DNA of 53,707 nucleotides from Clostridiales bacterium UBA1316 (GTDB taxonomy: Bacteria; Bacillota; Clostridia; Oscillospirales; Oscillospiraceae). The notes beneath the pieces are model-generated. The model was not told the DNA's origin, did not search any database, and saw only the letters and a list, made by a program, of their open reading frames with translations. Position numbers and translations under genes: made by a program. This document shows, one piece after another, positions 40,461 through 49,019 of this stretch; position 1 is the stretch's first letter, and each line of letters opens with the position of its first letter. Where the stretch lies: positions 1,271-54,977 of the forward strand of contig DBTM01000012.1 in assembly GCA_002307055.1 (NCBI GenBank), given 5' to 3'.

Positions 40461-41675
40461 ATGCAATACCGGATCGACCCGAAATCGGGCAACAAGCTAT
40501 CGATTCTCGGCTTTGGCTGTATGAGGTTCCCGCGGAGCCTGGGCCAAATCGATATCAATAAAACGGAAGTACTTATATTGGATGCCATAACAAGAGGTGT
40601 CAATTACTTTGATACCGCGTATGTATACGGCGGCAGCGAGGCCGCGCTCGGCGCAATCTTACATAAGAACGACGTCAGAGATAAGGTTTATATCGCGACG
40701 AAGCTCCCGCACGCAAAATGCCAGCGGTATGAGGATTTTGACTTGATCTTCACTTCTCAGCTTGACCACCTGCAGACGGATTATATCGATTATTATTTAA
40801 TCCATAATCTGTCCGATGTGAAAAGCTGGCAGCGCTTGTGCTCTCTGGGTATCGAAAAATGGATTCAAGAGAAGAAAAGCACGGGGAAAATCAAGCAGAT
40901 CGGTTTTTCATTCCACGGTAACTACGATGAATTCATGCTGCTGCTCGACAGTTATGCCTGGGATTTCTGCCAGATTCAGTATAATTATATCAACACACAT
41001 TATCAGGCCGGAACGGCAGGCCTCCGGAAGGCCGCCGAAAAAGGCCTGCCCGTCATTGTCATGGAACCGCTGCTGGGCGGAAAGCTGGCCAGTGGTTTGC
41101 CGGAAAAAGCGGTGCAGCTGTTCAAGGGCATCAGCGGCGCGCTGTCCCCCGCGGCGTGGGCGCTCAAATGGCTTTGGGACCAAAAAGAGGTCACTGTCGC
41201 GCTCTCGGGTATGAATGCTGAAACGCAGCTGAACGAAAACACAGACCTCGCCAGCGCCTCTTCAGCCGGCATGCTGACACCTCAGGAAATCAAGGTTTTT
41301 GAATCCGTCACCGAAGCTTTCCGCGCATCGTATAAAGTACCGTGTACCGGCTGCAATTACTGCATGCCGTGTCCGCAGAATATCAATATACCGGCCTGCT
41401 TCTCCGCCTACAATCTCTCCTACGCCATCGGCTTCATATCCGGCATACAGCAATACATTACGAGCACCGGCGTGACTGACCCGAGTTCAAGCCATTCACC
41501 GAGCAGCTGCGTCAAATGCGGCAAATGCGAAAAAGCCTGCCCGCAGCATATTAAGGTCATAACCTCGCTGGAGGCTGTCACCAAGCGTATGGAGCCTTTC
41601 TGGTTCAAGCCCGTCATCGGGCTTGTGATGAAATTCATGGGGAGAACAGGCAAGGCGAATAATAAAACTGAGTAA
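40461..41675 (+). CDS. Aldo/keto reductase with C-terminal 4Fe-4S ferredoxin domain
   Basis: 404 residues. The barrel starts LSILGFGCMRFPR and has FDTAYVYGGSEAALG (catalytic Asp/Tyr), YIATKLP (Lys) and YIDYYLIHN. A GMNAETQLNEN segment ends the barrel. The C-terminus has CTGCNYCMPCPQNINIP and CVKCGKCEKACPQHIKV, two Cys sets typical of AKRs that carry iron-sulfur clusters in anaerobes. It is probably a ferredoxin-linked oxidoreductase with unknown substrate. The ATG at 40461 follows AAAGGAGGT; a GTG just before it is too close to the site. Confidence 0.9.
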   Translation: MQYRIDPKSGNKLSILGFGCMRFPRSLGQIDINKTEVLILDAITRGVNYFDTAYVYGGSEAALGAILHKNDVRDKVYIATKLPHAKCQRYEDFDLIFTSQLDHLQTDYIDYYLIHNLSDVKSWQRLCSLGIEKWIQEKKSTGKIKQIGFSFHGNYDEFMLLLDSYAWDFCQIQYNYINTHYQAGTAGLRKAAEKGLPVIVMEPLLGGKLASGLPEKAVQLFKGISGALSPAAWALKWLWDQKEVTVALSGMNAETQLNENTDLASASSAGMLTPQEIKVFESVTEAFRASYKVPCTGCNYCMPCPQNINIPACFSAYNLSYAIGFISGIQQYITSTGVTDPSSSHSPSSCVKCGKCEKACPQHIKVITSLEAVTKRMEPFWFKPVIGLVMKFMGRTGKANNKTE

Positions 41676-41688
41676 GTTTATTTCAGGG

Positions 41689-42822
41689 CTACAGCGCGTT
41701 TACCCTGTCGAGCAGCGCTTTAAAGCGGGCATCCTCACGGATCGTATCAAAATTGGGTCGGTTCAGATCGTTCAAAATAATTTTTTTAGTGTGATAATCA
41801 TTTCCGAAGAACTCAAATATATATCCGCGCAGCAGCGGTGTCTCCAGCTGCTTTTGCTTGTTGTAATATTTTGCTTGAGTCAGCGAGAACGCCAGGAGTT
41901 TGTTTAACCAAAATATCGCGCTGTCCGTATCTCCGAGCTTAACATAACAGCTTGCGAGGTTGCCGTGCAGCCAGCCCAGCACATGCAGCGGCGGCGTGTA
42001 TTCCTCGTCTGCGTAAACTGCCTGGATTATGCCGAATATCGATTTGTAAACCCTGATAGCATCGTCGTATTGCTCTTTTTTTCTATAAGCATTACCGAGG
42101 GGCATCAGTTCCGTCTCAATAGCGCGAAGGAGGGATTCGATATTTGCGCAGCGCTGCTTTATTTCCTCATCGGTATCGCCGGAGGACCGCTTGATCCACG
42201 CGAGCATAGCGCCGCGGTTCATATTAAAACCGAGCGGGAACGCATTGGCGTGCTCGGTCGCCTTTTGGGCATCGCCGTATGCCGAATACAGACGGACAAG
42301 CCACATGCGCGCGTACATAATATCACCCATATCCTTACCGTAGTTTATAACCGAAGTCGCCTCACGCACACTTTCTATAAAAAGCGCATCTGCCCGGCTG
42401 TCACCGTCAAAGTGATATCCGATTGCGAGGTTTGAGCCAAAGCCAAGGCACTCGACGAGCAAGCGTATATTGTTCGGATACCGCTGGAGCGCTTCCTGCA
42501 AGCTCTCATATGCTTTGTATTCAGCAGTATTATGCTCCTCTTCATCCTTATATTGATTAATTTTCAATGGTTCGTTTACTTTATCAATGATTTTCTGTAC
42601 TTCCTCGTTGTCGTCGGTTCCATAAGTTCCGAACAGCACATCGGTGCTTGTGCCGAAAACACTGGCTAGCGGTACAATCTGCAAAATATCCGGCATCCCG
42701 GTACCGTTTTCCCACTTGGATACGGCTTGCGCTGTCACATTGAGCTGCTCGGCAAGCTCTTCTTGCGTCAAATTGCGCTCCTTGCGCAGTCTCTTAATTG
42801 TCTGCCCAATTTCCAATGACAT
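41689..42822 (-). CDS. XRE-type regulator with TPR-like C-terminus (1)
   Basis: 377 residues. The helix-turn-helix is IGQTIKRLRKERNLTQEELAEQLNVTAQAVSKWENGTGMPDI, of the Cro/CI type. The rest (about 90-377) is helical with repeated 30-40 residue units such as AYRKKEQYDDAIRVYKSIFG and ASCYVKLGDTDSAIFWLNKLL, as in TPR domains of peptide-sensing or stress regulators. The start at 42822 lies eight bases from GGAGG. A paralogue lies at 50826-51821. The target is unknown. Confidence 0.88.
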   Translation of the reverse strand: MSLEIGQTIKRLRKERNLTQEELAEQLNVTAQAVSKWENGTGMPDILQIVPLASVFGTSTDVLFGTYGTDDNEEVQKIIDKVNEPLKINQYKDEEEHNTAEYKAYESLQEALQRYPNNIRLLVECLGFGSNLAIGYHFDGDSRADALFIESVREATSVINYGKDMGDIMYARMWLVRLYSAYGDAQKATEHANAFPLGFNMNRGAMLAWIKRSSGDTDEEIKQRCANIESLLRAIETELMPLGNAYRKKEQYDDAIRVYKSIFGIIQAVYADEEYTPPLHVLGWLHGNLASCYVKLGDTDSAIFWLNKLLAFSLTQAKYYNKQKQLETPLLRGYIFEFFGNDYHTKKIILNDLNRPNFDTIREDARFKALLDRVNAL

Positions 42823-42948
42823 AATCGCGACCTCCAATATTATTTTGGTGCTGTAATCACATTGTCGCATAGTATACTGCACTATTGAACCGACTTAAAA
42901 GCTACCCGAACTCAACGGAGCGTTGCGATTATTATAACACTAGAAATC

Positions 42949-42983
42949 AGAAGCCCGAAGAGCTTATAATTCTTCGGACTTCT
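42949..42983 (-). terminator. Terminator of the cupin/MoaF cluster
   Basis: AGAAG-C-CCGAAGA and TCTTCGG-A-CTTCT pair with one mismatch around nine bases. It lies downstream of the last gene of the cluster. The T-run on the minus strand is short. Confidence 0.6.
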
Positions 42984-43030
42984 TAACTATTTATAATGTT
43001 TTAATGTGCTGAAGGCCATACAGTTGATCG

Positions 43031-43927
43031 TTATATCACGTATGGGATTGGATCGGTGAGCATCTTCTTTAAGCCGTCGTCGGTGGCGTCGATGACTTTG
43101 CCGTAGGAGCCGAACATCAGGTTTGTGGCGAGCTCTGTGCCGTCGGGCATGGTGGAGGTGCCGAAGCCGCGGCCAACCTCGTAGCAGTGCTTAAAATTAT
43201 CCAGGAAGCAGAGGGTATTGCTGCGGAACATCGATTTCGGGCCGATTAATTTTTCGCCGTTGGCTTCTATGATGCTGAAAAGGTAGAGGCCTTCTTTAAT
43301 TTTAATGTAGACAGCCGGCTCATCGGCGGAGGGCAGCGCCTTGAGGGTTTCGGCTAAGGCATCGTTCGTCTGCGCGGCTTCCTTGGAGACGGCGCGGTCA
43401 CGCGGATAGGTAATACGGTAGAAAAAGCTGTTGTGATAGACATGGACGGAGGCCATCTCGCCGCCGTAGGTCCACTGCACAATGTTGCCGACCATGTCCG
43501 AGGTATAACCATGCCGCGGGTAGGTCGTATACGGCTTGCCTTCCTCGCGGATGGCTCCGAACTCGAATTCCGTCTTTATCAGATACGGCCATCTGGGGTA
43601 CTTGCCGATGCTGGCAATAATCCGCGTAATCAGCATGTTCTCAAGGTCAATGACATAGGTGTGGTTCACGCGCGGCTTAACCTCCGCGAGCTCAAAGCTG
43701 ACCAGATACGTGGTGTCGTCCGACTTCAGGCATTCATACGTCTCCGTTTTGGGCGCGTCTCCCGCCGCGTTCCACGCGAGCTTGTCTTTGCCGAAAAAGT
43801 TTAAAACATAATCATACCCGTCGTCCATAGCCAGATCAAAACTTTGACCGGCCAGCTCAAAGTTGCGCGGCGGCTTATACTGGTCGATTGAACCGCCGTT
43901 GAATTGATTAAATGTACGCAGATCCAT
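43031..43927 (-). CDS. MoaF-family calycin protein, long form
   Basis: 298 residues. Two calycin-like halves are seen: FELAGQSFDLAMDDGYDYVLNFFG with YLVSF and HTYVIDLENMLITRIIASIG in the first, and MVGNIVQWTYGGEMASVHVYHN with EGLYLFSIIEANGEK and LDNFKHCYEVGRGFG in the second. This agrees with the N- and C-terminal domains of MoaF, whose name comes from the Klebsiella monoamine regulon and not from proven molybdenum cofactor work. The domain is related in fold to phenolic acid decarboxylase-like lipocalins. The ATG at 43927 follows AAGGAG. It is the last gene of the cluster. Confidence 0.78.
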   Translation of the reverse strand: MDLRTFNQFNGGSIDQYKPPRNFELAGQSFDLAMDDGYDYVLNFFGKDKLAWNAAGDAPKTETYECLKSDDTTYLVSFELAEVKPRVNHTYVIDLENMLITRIIASIGKYPRWPYLIKTEFEFGAIREEGKPYTTYPRHGYTSDMVGNIVQWTYGGEMASVHVYHNSFFYRITYPRDRAVSKEAAQTNDALAETLKALPSADEPAVYIKIKEGLYLFSIIEANGEKLIGPKSMFRSNTLCFLDNFKHCYEVGRGFGTSTMPDGTELATNLMFGSYGKVIDATDDGLKKMLTDPIPYVI

Positions 43928-43940
43928 TATTTTCAGCTCC

Positions 43941-44660
43941 TTATTTATTTTGAATCCGGCCGTAAGCGCCGACCATATCGTAAAATACCGCTCCGGTATG
44001 GAGTGTGCCAAAGACATTTCCTAAGCTCAGGACAGATTTGAAGTTTGACAGAAAGCACGCGGCGCCCGTGAACGAGCCGCTCTGAAGGTGCGCGTTTTGC
44101 AGATAGACACCGTCTTCGATTTTGTACGCGGTAAAAGATAACACCTTAATATCCGGCGCGCCGGAGGCTGAAAGCGGGAAGCTGACCTCGGCAGACACTG
44201 CGCTGTAGGCTACTCGGACAACCGAGGATTTTTCGGTGCCGAAGGTCCAGTCGACCGTGTTTCCCGCAGGCTCGGCGGTTGGGCTGTGGAGAAACCCGGC
44301 GTTATTTTGGCCAAGCACGCCGCAATGGCAGTGCACCGTACCGGCAGCGCCCGATATAACGCGTACTGCCAGACCGCGCTCCGTATCAAGCACGTAAGAA
44401 ACGCAGGCTGTAGCCGCCATATAGCTCACAAAATAGATCATGTCACTAATTTTAAAACAGCTGTATGGATTTCCTTCACCGTTGTTTTCAAGCACCGCTT
44501 TTGGACCAGGCGCATTGAAATTGGAAAAAGCAAGGGTTACCTTTTCTCCGCTGCCGAAGGTCATTGCGATTTTTTGACCGGACAGCTCATAATTTTCCGG
44601 CGGTTTATAACCGGTAAAATCGGCGTTTTTATACATATAAAAGTTTCGCAGGTCTATAAT
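43941..44660 (-). CDS. MoaF-family protein, short paralogue with unusual start
   Basis: The frame gives about 239 residues if it begins at ATT (44658-44660), or 231 from the ATG at 44636. It resembles the neighbouring protein: YELSGQKIAMTFGSGEKVTLAFSN, VSYVLDTERGLAVRVISGAAG, NTVDWTFGTE and FLSNFKSVLSLGNVFG. The paralogue begins MDLRTFN. Here the matching codons read ATT-ATA-GAC-CTG-CGA-AAC, so Ile stands where Met should be. AGGGGG lies exactly seven bases before the ATT, while the ATG at 44636 has no ribosome site. Either a non-AUG start is used or the start was mutated. Confidence 0.72.
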   Translation of the reverse strand: MIDLRNFYMYKNADFTGYKPPENYELSGQKIAMTFGSGEKVTLAFSNFNAPGPKAVLENNGEGNPYSCFKISDMIYFVSYMAATACVSYVLDTERGLAVRVISGAAGTVHCHCGVLGQNNAGFLHSPTAEPAGNTVDWTFGTEKSSVVRVAYSAVSAEVSFPLSASGAPDIKVLSFTAYKIEDGVYLQNAHLQSGSFTGAACFLSNFKSVLSLGNVFGTLHTGAVFYDMVGAYGRIQNK

Positions 44661-44739
44661 TCATCAACCCCCTACTGCTCGGTATTTATCCGGATTATAA
44701 GCAAATACCCCGCTGGAGCGGGGCATTTGTTTCGGTTGT

Positions 44740-45294
44740 TTATTTTGCTTCTTCGGTCAGCATTTTGAAGCAGCGGCCGCAATAGGTGCATTTTACTTCG
44801 GGATTCCGGACGCAGACGGAGATACCGTCGCCCATGAATTCAAAGAATTTTGAGCCGTCAGGACGCTTTCTAGCCAGGGTCTTGCCCCAGGTGCCGTTTT
44901 GGTAAACGGCCTGCCAGAGGAGGGGCTTGTTGACCACCCTGAAGTTAATCGGGCAATGCCAGAGGTTGGGGGGAATGTGGATAATCATCGGCTTGTTGAC
45001 GGTAAACGACTCCATATGGTCGACATCCTCGCCGAGCATAATGTCGTATTCGGCGTCAAAGTCCCAGATGTTCTCCAGATTTGCCCCGATGATGACGAGA
45101 TATTCTTCAATGCCGTGATGGCAGTGCGGTTCTTCCATAAAGGTAGGGCCGGCTATAACCTGGAACCCGACATGGTAGTGGGCGCCGGGCATAGTCGCTT
45201 CGCCTCTGAAATAAGCCTGAGGGGAGGGGCACCAATCGCCCCACTCCGTATATTCAGGTACGAGCTCATGGATACAATTGCTGTATTTGCTCAT
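44740..45294 (-). CDS. Cupin-like protein with four-cysteine tail
   Basis: 184 residues. Cupin motif 1 is PHCHHGIEEYLVIIG and motif 2 is IPPNLWHCPINF; between them is a conserved block NIWDFDAEYDIMLGEDVDHME found in all its neighbours. The two His and the Glu of motif 1 and His of motif 2 can bind a metal. The tail is ISVCVRNPEVKCTYCGRCFK, a C-x6-C-x2-C-x2-C set suited to a zinc or iron-sulfur site. The catalytic role is unknown. It sits between two other members of the family. Confidence 0.75.
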   Translation of the reverse strand: MSKYSNCIHELVPEYTEWGDWCPSPQAYFRGEATMPGAHYHVGFQVIAGPTFMEEPHCHHGIEEYLVIIGANLENIWDFDAEYDIMLGEDVDHMESFTVNKPMIIHIPPNLWHCPINFRVVNKPLLWQAVYQNGTWGKTLARKRPDGSKFFEFMGDGISVCVRNPEVKCTYCGRCFKMLTEEAK

Positions 45295-45345
45295 ATGAAA
45301 TTCCTTTCTGTTGATAAATTCATATATGTATTGATTATTGTTGGT

Positions 45346-45843
45346 TTATCTGACCTCTTTAGCCTCATAAAGAAGAATACTCTTCCCATCCTTATCGGTG
45401 CCTCTCTTGATGGCGGCATATTTGCCGTACATGAGGGCGGCTTGGAAGAAAACGGGCTTGACGACGCTCTTGAAAATCAGAGGGCAGTGCCAAACGCCTC
45501 TGGGTACTCTGATAATGGTCGGCTTGGTAATCACGATTTTTTCCAGGTTGTCGGGATCATCGCCCATATAGAACTCGATCTCAGCCTCAAAATCGAAGAC
45601 ATTCGGCAACTTGGTACCGCCGAAAACGTGATATTGCTCCTGCTCGTGGAAGTGGGGCTCTGTTTGAAGCTTAACAGGCTTCTTGATAACCTGGAAGCCG
45701 ACATTGTAGGTAGCCCCCGGAAGGTCCGATTCGCCGTTGAGATACGCGTACGGAGAAACACCCCAATCTCCCAGCTTGTCTTCGCGCGGCTGTACCTCGT
45801 AGAAATAATCTGTGTAACGTCCGTACTTGCTGCTGTCTGTCAT
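45346..45843 (-). CDS. Cupin-like protein without cysteine tail
   Basis: 165 residues. Motif 1 reads PHFHEQEQYHVFGG and motif 2 VPRGVWHCPLIF, with the family block NVFDFEAEIEFYMGDDPDNLE between. Relative to its neighbours the Glu of motif 1 is Gln and one residue is missing, with an extra His nearby, so metal binding may differ or be lost. It lacks the Cys set and ends shortly after the barrel. The ATG at 45843 follows GGGAGAG; an in-frame ATG at 45882 lacks a site. Confidence 0.72.
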   Translation of the reverse strand: MTDSSKYGRYTDYFYEVQPREDKLGDWGVSPYAYLNGESDLPGATYNVGFQVIKKPVKLQTEPHFHEQEQYHVFGGTKLPNVFDFEAEIEFYMGDDPDNLEKIVITKPTIIRVPRGVWHCPLIFKSVVKPVFFQAALMYGKYAAIKRGTDKDGKSILLYEAKEVR

Positions 45844-46202
45844 ATTATCTCTCCCGTCTTTAATGTGAACATCGTTTGACACTCAAATTTCCTTATAATT
45901 CTGTATGCTTTATTAATACCATATTTATGATGAATTGGAAATACAAATATTTTTATAACATACCTGATTGAAATAAGATGGTTTACCATAATATGTTTAT
46001 CACGAACGCCTGTGAATATCAGCCATAGCCGCCGCGTCAGATAGAACGGCTTTTCTGATTATAAAAATCAAGCGGTTCACTTCAACAGAATATGTTATAG
46101 ATGATTAATATTCGGTATAAGCTGAATAATGAGCAAAGCGCGCTTATATACTTGGTTATACGAAGAGGCTGAATCGAATTCTCGAATCAGCCTCTTTAGT
46201 CA
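45844..46202. promoter_or_regulatory. Gap inside the cupin cluster: hairpin and weak promoter
   Basis: No gene is seen. At the right end AAGAGGCTGA (46163-46172) pairs with TCAGCCTCTT (46187-46196), a hairpin behind the double-cupin gene. At the left end TTGTAT (45941-45946), 17 bases and TATGGT (45918-45923) on the minus strand is a weak promoter candidate for the next cupin gene. The double-cupin gene may therefore be a separate transcript from the four genes that follow. Confidence 0.45.
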
Positions 46203-47315
46203 TTATTTCGGCAGGTCGGTGCCCTGGTAGATATAGGTTGGGGTGCCGTCAGCCCCCAGCTCACGGACAACCTTGCCGTAATTGCCGGAGGGGTAGAAGG
46301 GCATAAAGTTGATGGGCGCGCCGATGCGCTTGAATTTCACGGGGCCATGCCAGACGCTGGCCGGGACACGGATAACCGTGGGCTTTGTGATTGTATAGGT
46401 CTCCATATGCTCCGGGTCCTCACCGAGCTGAATCTCGATTTCGGCGTCGAAATCGAAGAAATTGGTAATATCGCTGCCGGTGAAGAACAGGTATTCCTCA
46501 ATGGCGTGGTGCATGTGCTTTTCGCCGACGGTGCACGGCTGCAATACGATATCGTTCAGGTAGCAGAGGTTTGATTCATCGAGCTCGCTGCGGCCCCGGA
46601 AGCCGGACCGCGGGCTGAGGAAGTTAGGGTCATTGTGGTATTCGGGCTTGTAGGGATACACGTACTTGTCATACTTGCCCGTGCGCGGCAGCTTCGCCAT
46701 CTCATAGAACGACGCCAGCAAATCAATCTTTGGCGCCGCCTGCTTCACAGGTGTATCAGCCTTTTCCGCCATATCATTCATTGCTTTCGAGAAGCACTTA
46801 CCGCAGTAGATGCACTCCTTTGAGCGGTCGAGCACACAGCGGCGGATACCCGCGCCGTCGTATGTAAACGCCTCGCGTCCATCCGGGCCGACAGCGCGGT
46901 TGATCTTGGACCAGTCGCCGTCCAGATAGACAGCCGAGAAGACAATTGGCTTCGTAATCCGCTTGAAATTGACGGGGCAGTGATAGAGCTTGGGCGGCAC
47001 ACGGATAATCGTCGGCTGCGTGATGGTGAACAGCTCGAGCCGCTCGGGGTCCTCACCCAGCCAAACCTCGACCTCCGCGTCGAACTCATAAAAGTTTTTG
47101 AGGTCCGCGCCTGTGAAGACCAGATACTCATCAACCGCGTGATGCGTATGCGGCACCTCCATCGGGAGCGCTTTTGTCACCGAGGTAAAGTCCATGTACA
47201 CCTTGGCTTTTGGCATCATTGTGGTACCCCGGAAAAAGCCTCTGGGTGAAGCGAAGCCATACCAGCTGTGGAATTCCTGAGGAATAGTGAAAACCAGATC
47301 GTCAAATTTTCCCAT
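46203..47315 (-). CDS. Double-cupin fusion with internal four-cysteine site
   Basis: 370 residues with two cupin domains of the same family. The first has PHTHHAVDEYLVFTG and VPPKLYHCPVNF, the second KHMHHAIEEYLFFTG and VPASVWHGPVKF. Both keep the FDAEVEVWLGEDPE/FDAEIEIQLGEDPE block. The first domain is followed by RRCVLDRSKECIYCGKCFS, the same Cys set as in the 184-residue protein, then a linker (about 190-220) and the second domain. It looks like a fusion of a long and a short form. GGGGAG precedes the ATG. Function unknown. Confidence 0.78.
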   Translation of the reverse strand: MGKFDDLVFTIPQEFHSWYGFASPRGFFRGTTMMPKAKVYMDFTSVTKALPMEVPHTHHAVDEYLVFTGADLKNFYEFDAEVEVWLGEDPERLELFTITQPTIIRVPPKLYHCPVNFKRITKPIVFSAVYLDGDWSKINRAVGPDGREAFTYDGAGIRRCVLDRSKECIYCGKCFSKAMNDMAEKADTPVKQAAPKIDLLASFYEMAKLPRTGKYDKYVYPYKPEYHNDPNFLSPRSGFRGRSELDESNLCYLNDIVLQPCTVGEKHMHHAIEEYLFFTGSDITNFFDFDAEIEIQLGEDPEHMETYTITKPTVIRVPASVWHGPVKFKRIGAPINFMPFYPSGNYGKVVRELGADGTPTYIYQGTDLPK

Positions 47316-47409
47316 GCTATTATCTCCCCATAAAAATTTTATTTAAATTACCGACAGCATACCATTTTTTGCAGCTTAATCCAAGAGGGCGGATGAAATT
47401 ATTAGCCGC

Positions 47410-47880
47410 TCACCCCTTTGGCGTTACATCAAAGCTGTATTGCATTTCACCATCGTCGTCGTTTTTGATATACACGAAGCCTGCCTTTTCAAAGCATCTT
47501 CTGCTCGCGGTGTTTTCCGGGTTAATATACGCCGAAATACTTGTGATACCGGTTCCAAATAAAGAAGTGTGTTCATCGCACAGCTTTAACAGCAGCGCCC
47601 TACCGATGCCCTTGCCGTGCAGCCTCGGATCGACAATAACAGACACCGCAAGCTCATTTCCTTTTTTTTCGGCGGCAATCTCCGCAACCATCTCAGCGCC
47701 TTCATAAGCCGCAAGTAAAAAGTAATCGGGATCATCCTTTACGGCTTTGAAATACGCGTTCCAATCGTCTATAAATATCCATCTGCCGATTGACGGGTCC
47801 TTGTGCCAACCGGAAGTAACGCGGATCTCGTTTTCTGTGCAGACTTTGAAAACGTATTTGCTTGTGTTGTCACCAGTCAT
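47410..47880 (-). CDS. GNAT-family N-acetyltransferase
   Basis: 156 residues from the preferred ATG. The acetyl-CoA motif is VSVIVDPRLHGKGIGRALLLKL, and the following strand and helix ISAYINPENTASRRCFEKAGFVY fit the GNAT fold. Substrate unknown. The start is uncertain: GAGG is about 13 bases before the ATG at 47880, which is long, and an alternative ATG at 47910 has no ribosome site. Neighbours are two Nudix genes on the same strand. Confidence 0.8.
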   Translation of the reverse strand: MTGDNTSKYVFKVCTENEIRVTSGWHKDPSIGRWIFIDDWNAYFKAVKDDPDYFLLAAYEGAEMVAEIAAEKKGNELAVSVIVDPRLHGKGIGRALLLKLCDEHTSLFGTGITSISAYINPENTASRRCFEKAGFVYIKNDDDGEMQYSFDVTPKG

Positions 47881-47977
47881 AATTAATCGAAATCCTCTAA
47901 CGCCGACCATATAATATGGCATTGCCCGTTATCGTTTTAGGCTGCGCCGACGATGCTTTTTTCTGGTTTCTGATGTG

Positions 47978-48400
47978 TCATTTCAATTCACAAACTCTCT
48001 TGAAGAGCGCGGGATATATATCGGGATAGGTTAATTCTGCCGGTAATGTATCGGAAAATATGATCTCAGCCATTTCCATTTCAGCGGGCAGGGCACCGAG
48101 TTTTTTTATATCGGCTGAGAAAAACGCGCCGTAGGTTGAAACATTCTCTTTTGTGACGGAATAAAGGCCGACGGGCAGCAAGGTAAAATCCAGCGCGCCT
48201 GTTTCCTCATACAATTCACGCCTGGCTGTGTCCGTAATGTCTTCTCCGGGTTCGCGGTGACCGCCGGGGATTTCGTATGTACTGCGTTCCTTATGGCGGC
48301 AGAAAACCCATTTGCCCTTATACCGCGCCGCAATGACGGCAAAACCGAGCTGCGCGTCGGCAATATCGGCTTCATTATGGAAACGGACGGTTATACTCAA
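47978..48400 (-). CDS. Nudix hydrolase (1), TTG start
   Basis: 140 residues. The Nudix box is GHREPGEDITDTARRELYEETGA, a full G-x5-E-x7-REUxEExG match, here shown to name the key residues. It hydrolyses a nucleoside diphosphate linked to another moiety. The start codon is TTG at 48400, supported by a perfect AGGAGG eight bases upstream and by no ATG near it. It shares the fold but little detail with the second Nudix gene next to it. Confidence 0.88.
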   Translation of the reverse strand: MSITVRFHNEADIADAQLGFAVIAARYKGKWVFCRHKERSTYEIPGGHREPGEDITDTARRELYEETGALDFTLLPVGLYSVTKENVSTYGAFFSADIKKLGALPAEMEMAEIIFSDTLPAELTYPDIYPALFKRVCELK

Positions 48401-48455
48401 TTTTATGTCCTCCTGGTTTTATAAATTGGCAGCAGCCGTTTAATATCCGCCACTC

Positions 48456-48923
48456 TTATATGCCTAAGCCGATATTTGCTTTATCACCCATGTAGCAGCC
48501 TCTGTTAGGGAAGCCGTCACGGATTAAGGTTATAAACTTATCAGAAAAACCATACTCGGTTAAGCTGTCTATATTGGCAAAACGGACGTCGGATATGGGG
48601 TTTTCATCGTGCGTATTGTCCGGCAGGCAAATTGTGCCGCTGATGTATTTAAGCATGAAGCTTATATGTATCACACGGTTCATCGGCGAAACATCGCAGA
48701 CATACAGCAGCCTGTCTGCTTCTGCCGTGATACCGGTTTCCTCGTAAATCTCGCGAATAACGGCCTTCTCCATCGTCTCGCCGTGTTCGAGGCGGCCTCC
48801 CGGCAAAGACCACTGCCTTTTGTCACTCAAATGCTGCCTCACAATGAGAAGCTTACCGTCATGAATTAAAATTCCTGTTACCCTGATCTGGAATTCATAA
48901 TTATGAGAACCATCAAGACTCAT
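48456..48923 (-). CDS. Nudix hydrolase (2)
   Basis: 155 residues. The Nudix box begins GGRLEHGETMEKAV and continues REIYEETGI. The N-terminal FQIRVTGILIHDGKLLIVRQ and SLPGGRLEHGE form the typical first strands, with SFMLKYISG in the second half. The start follows AGGAGGAG. The C-terminal CYMGDKANIGLGI is a short extension. Preferred substrate unknown. It lies 55 bases upstream of Nudix gene 1 and is probably co-transcribed. Confidence 0.88.
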   Translation of the reverse strand: MSLDGSHNYEFQIRVTGILIHDGKLLIVRQHLSDKRQWSLPGGRLEHGETMEKAVIREIYEETGITAEADRLLYVCDVSPMNRVIHISFMLKYISGTICLPDNTHDENPISDVRFANIDSLTEYGFSDKFITLIRDGFPNRGCYMGDKANIGLGI

Positions 48924-49019
48924 TTTTCTCCTCCTGCGACAAAGTCATTAATATACCGGAGCGCCGCTTGAGGTGATTCTAAAATGCTGTCCGTGCTCCG
49001 AACGCATTATATCAATAAT

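Noticed and set aside
44899..45879. A 326-codon plus-strand frame across two cupin genes
   Set aside because: It crosses the boundary of two minus-strand genes with good ribosome sites and gives a composition typical of antisense frames.
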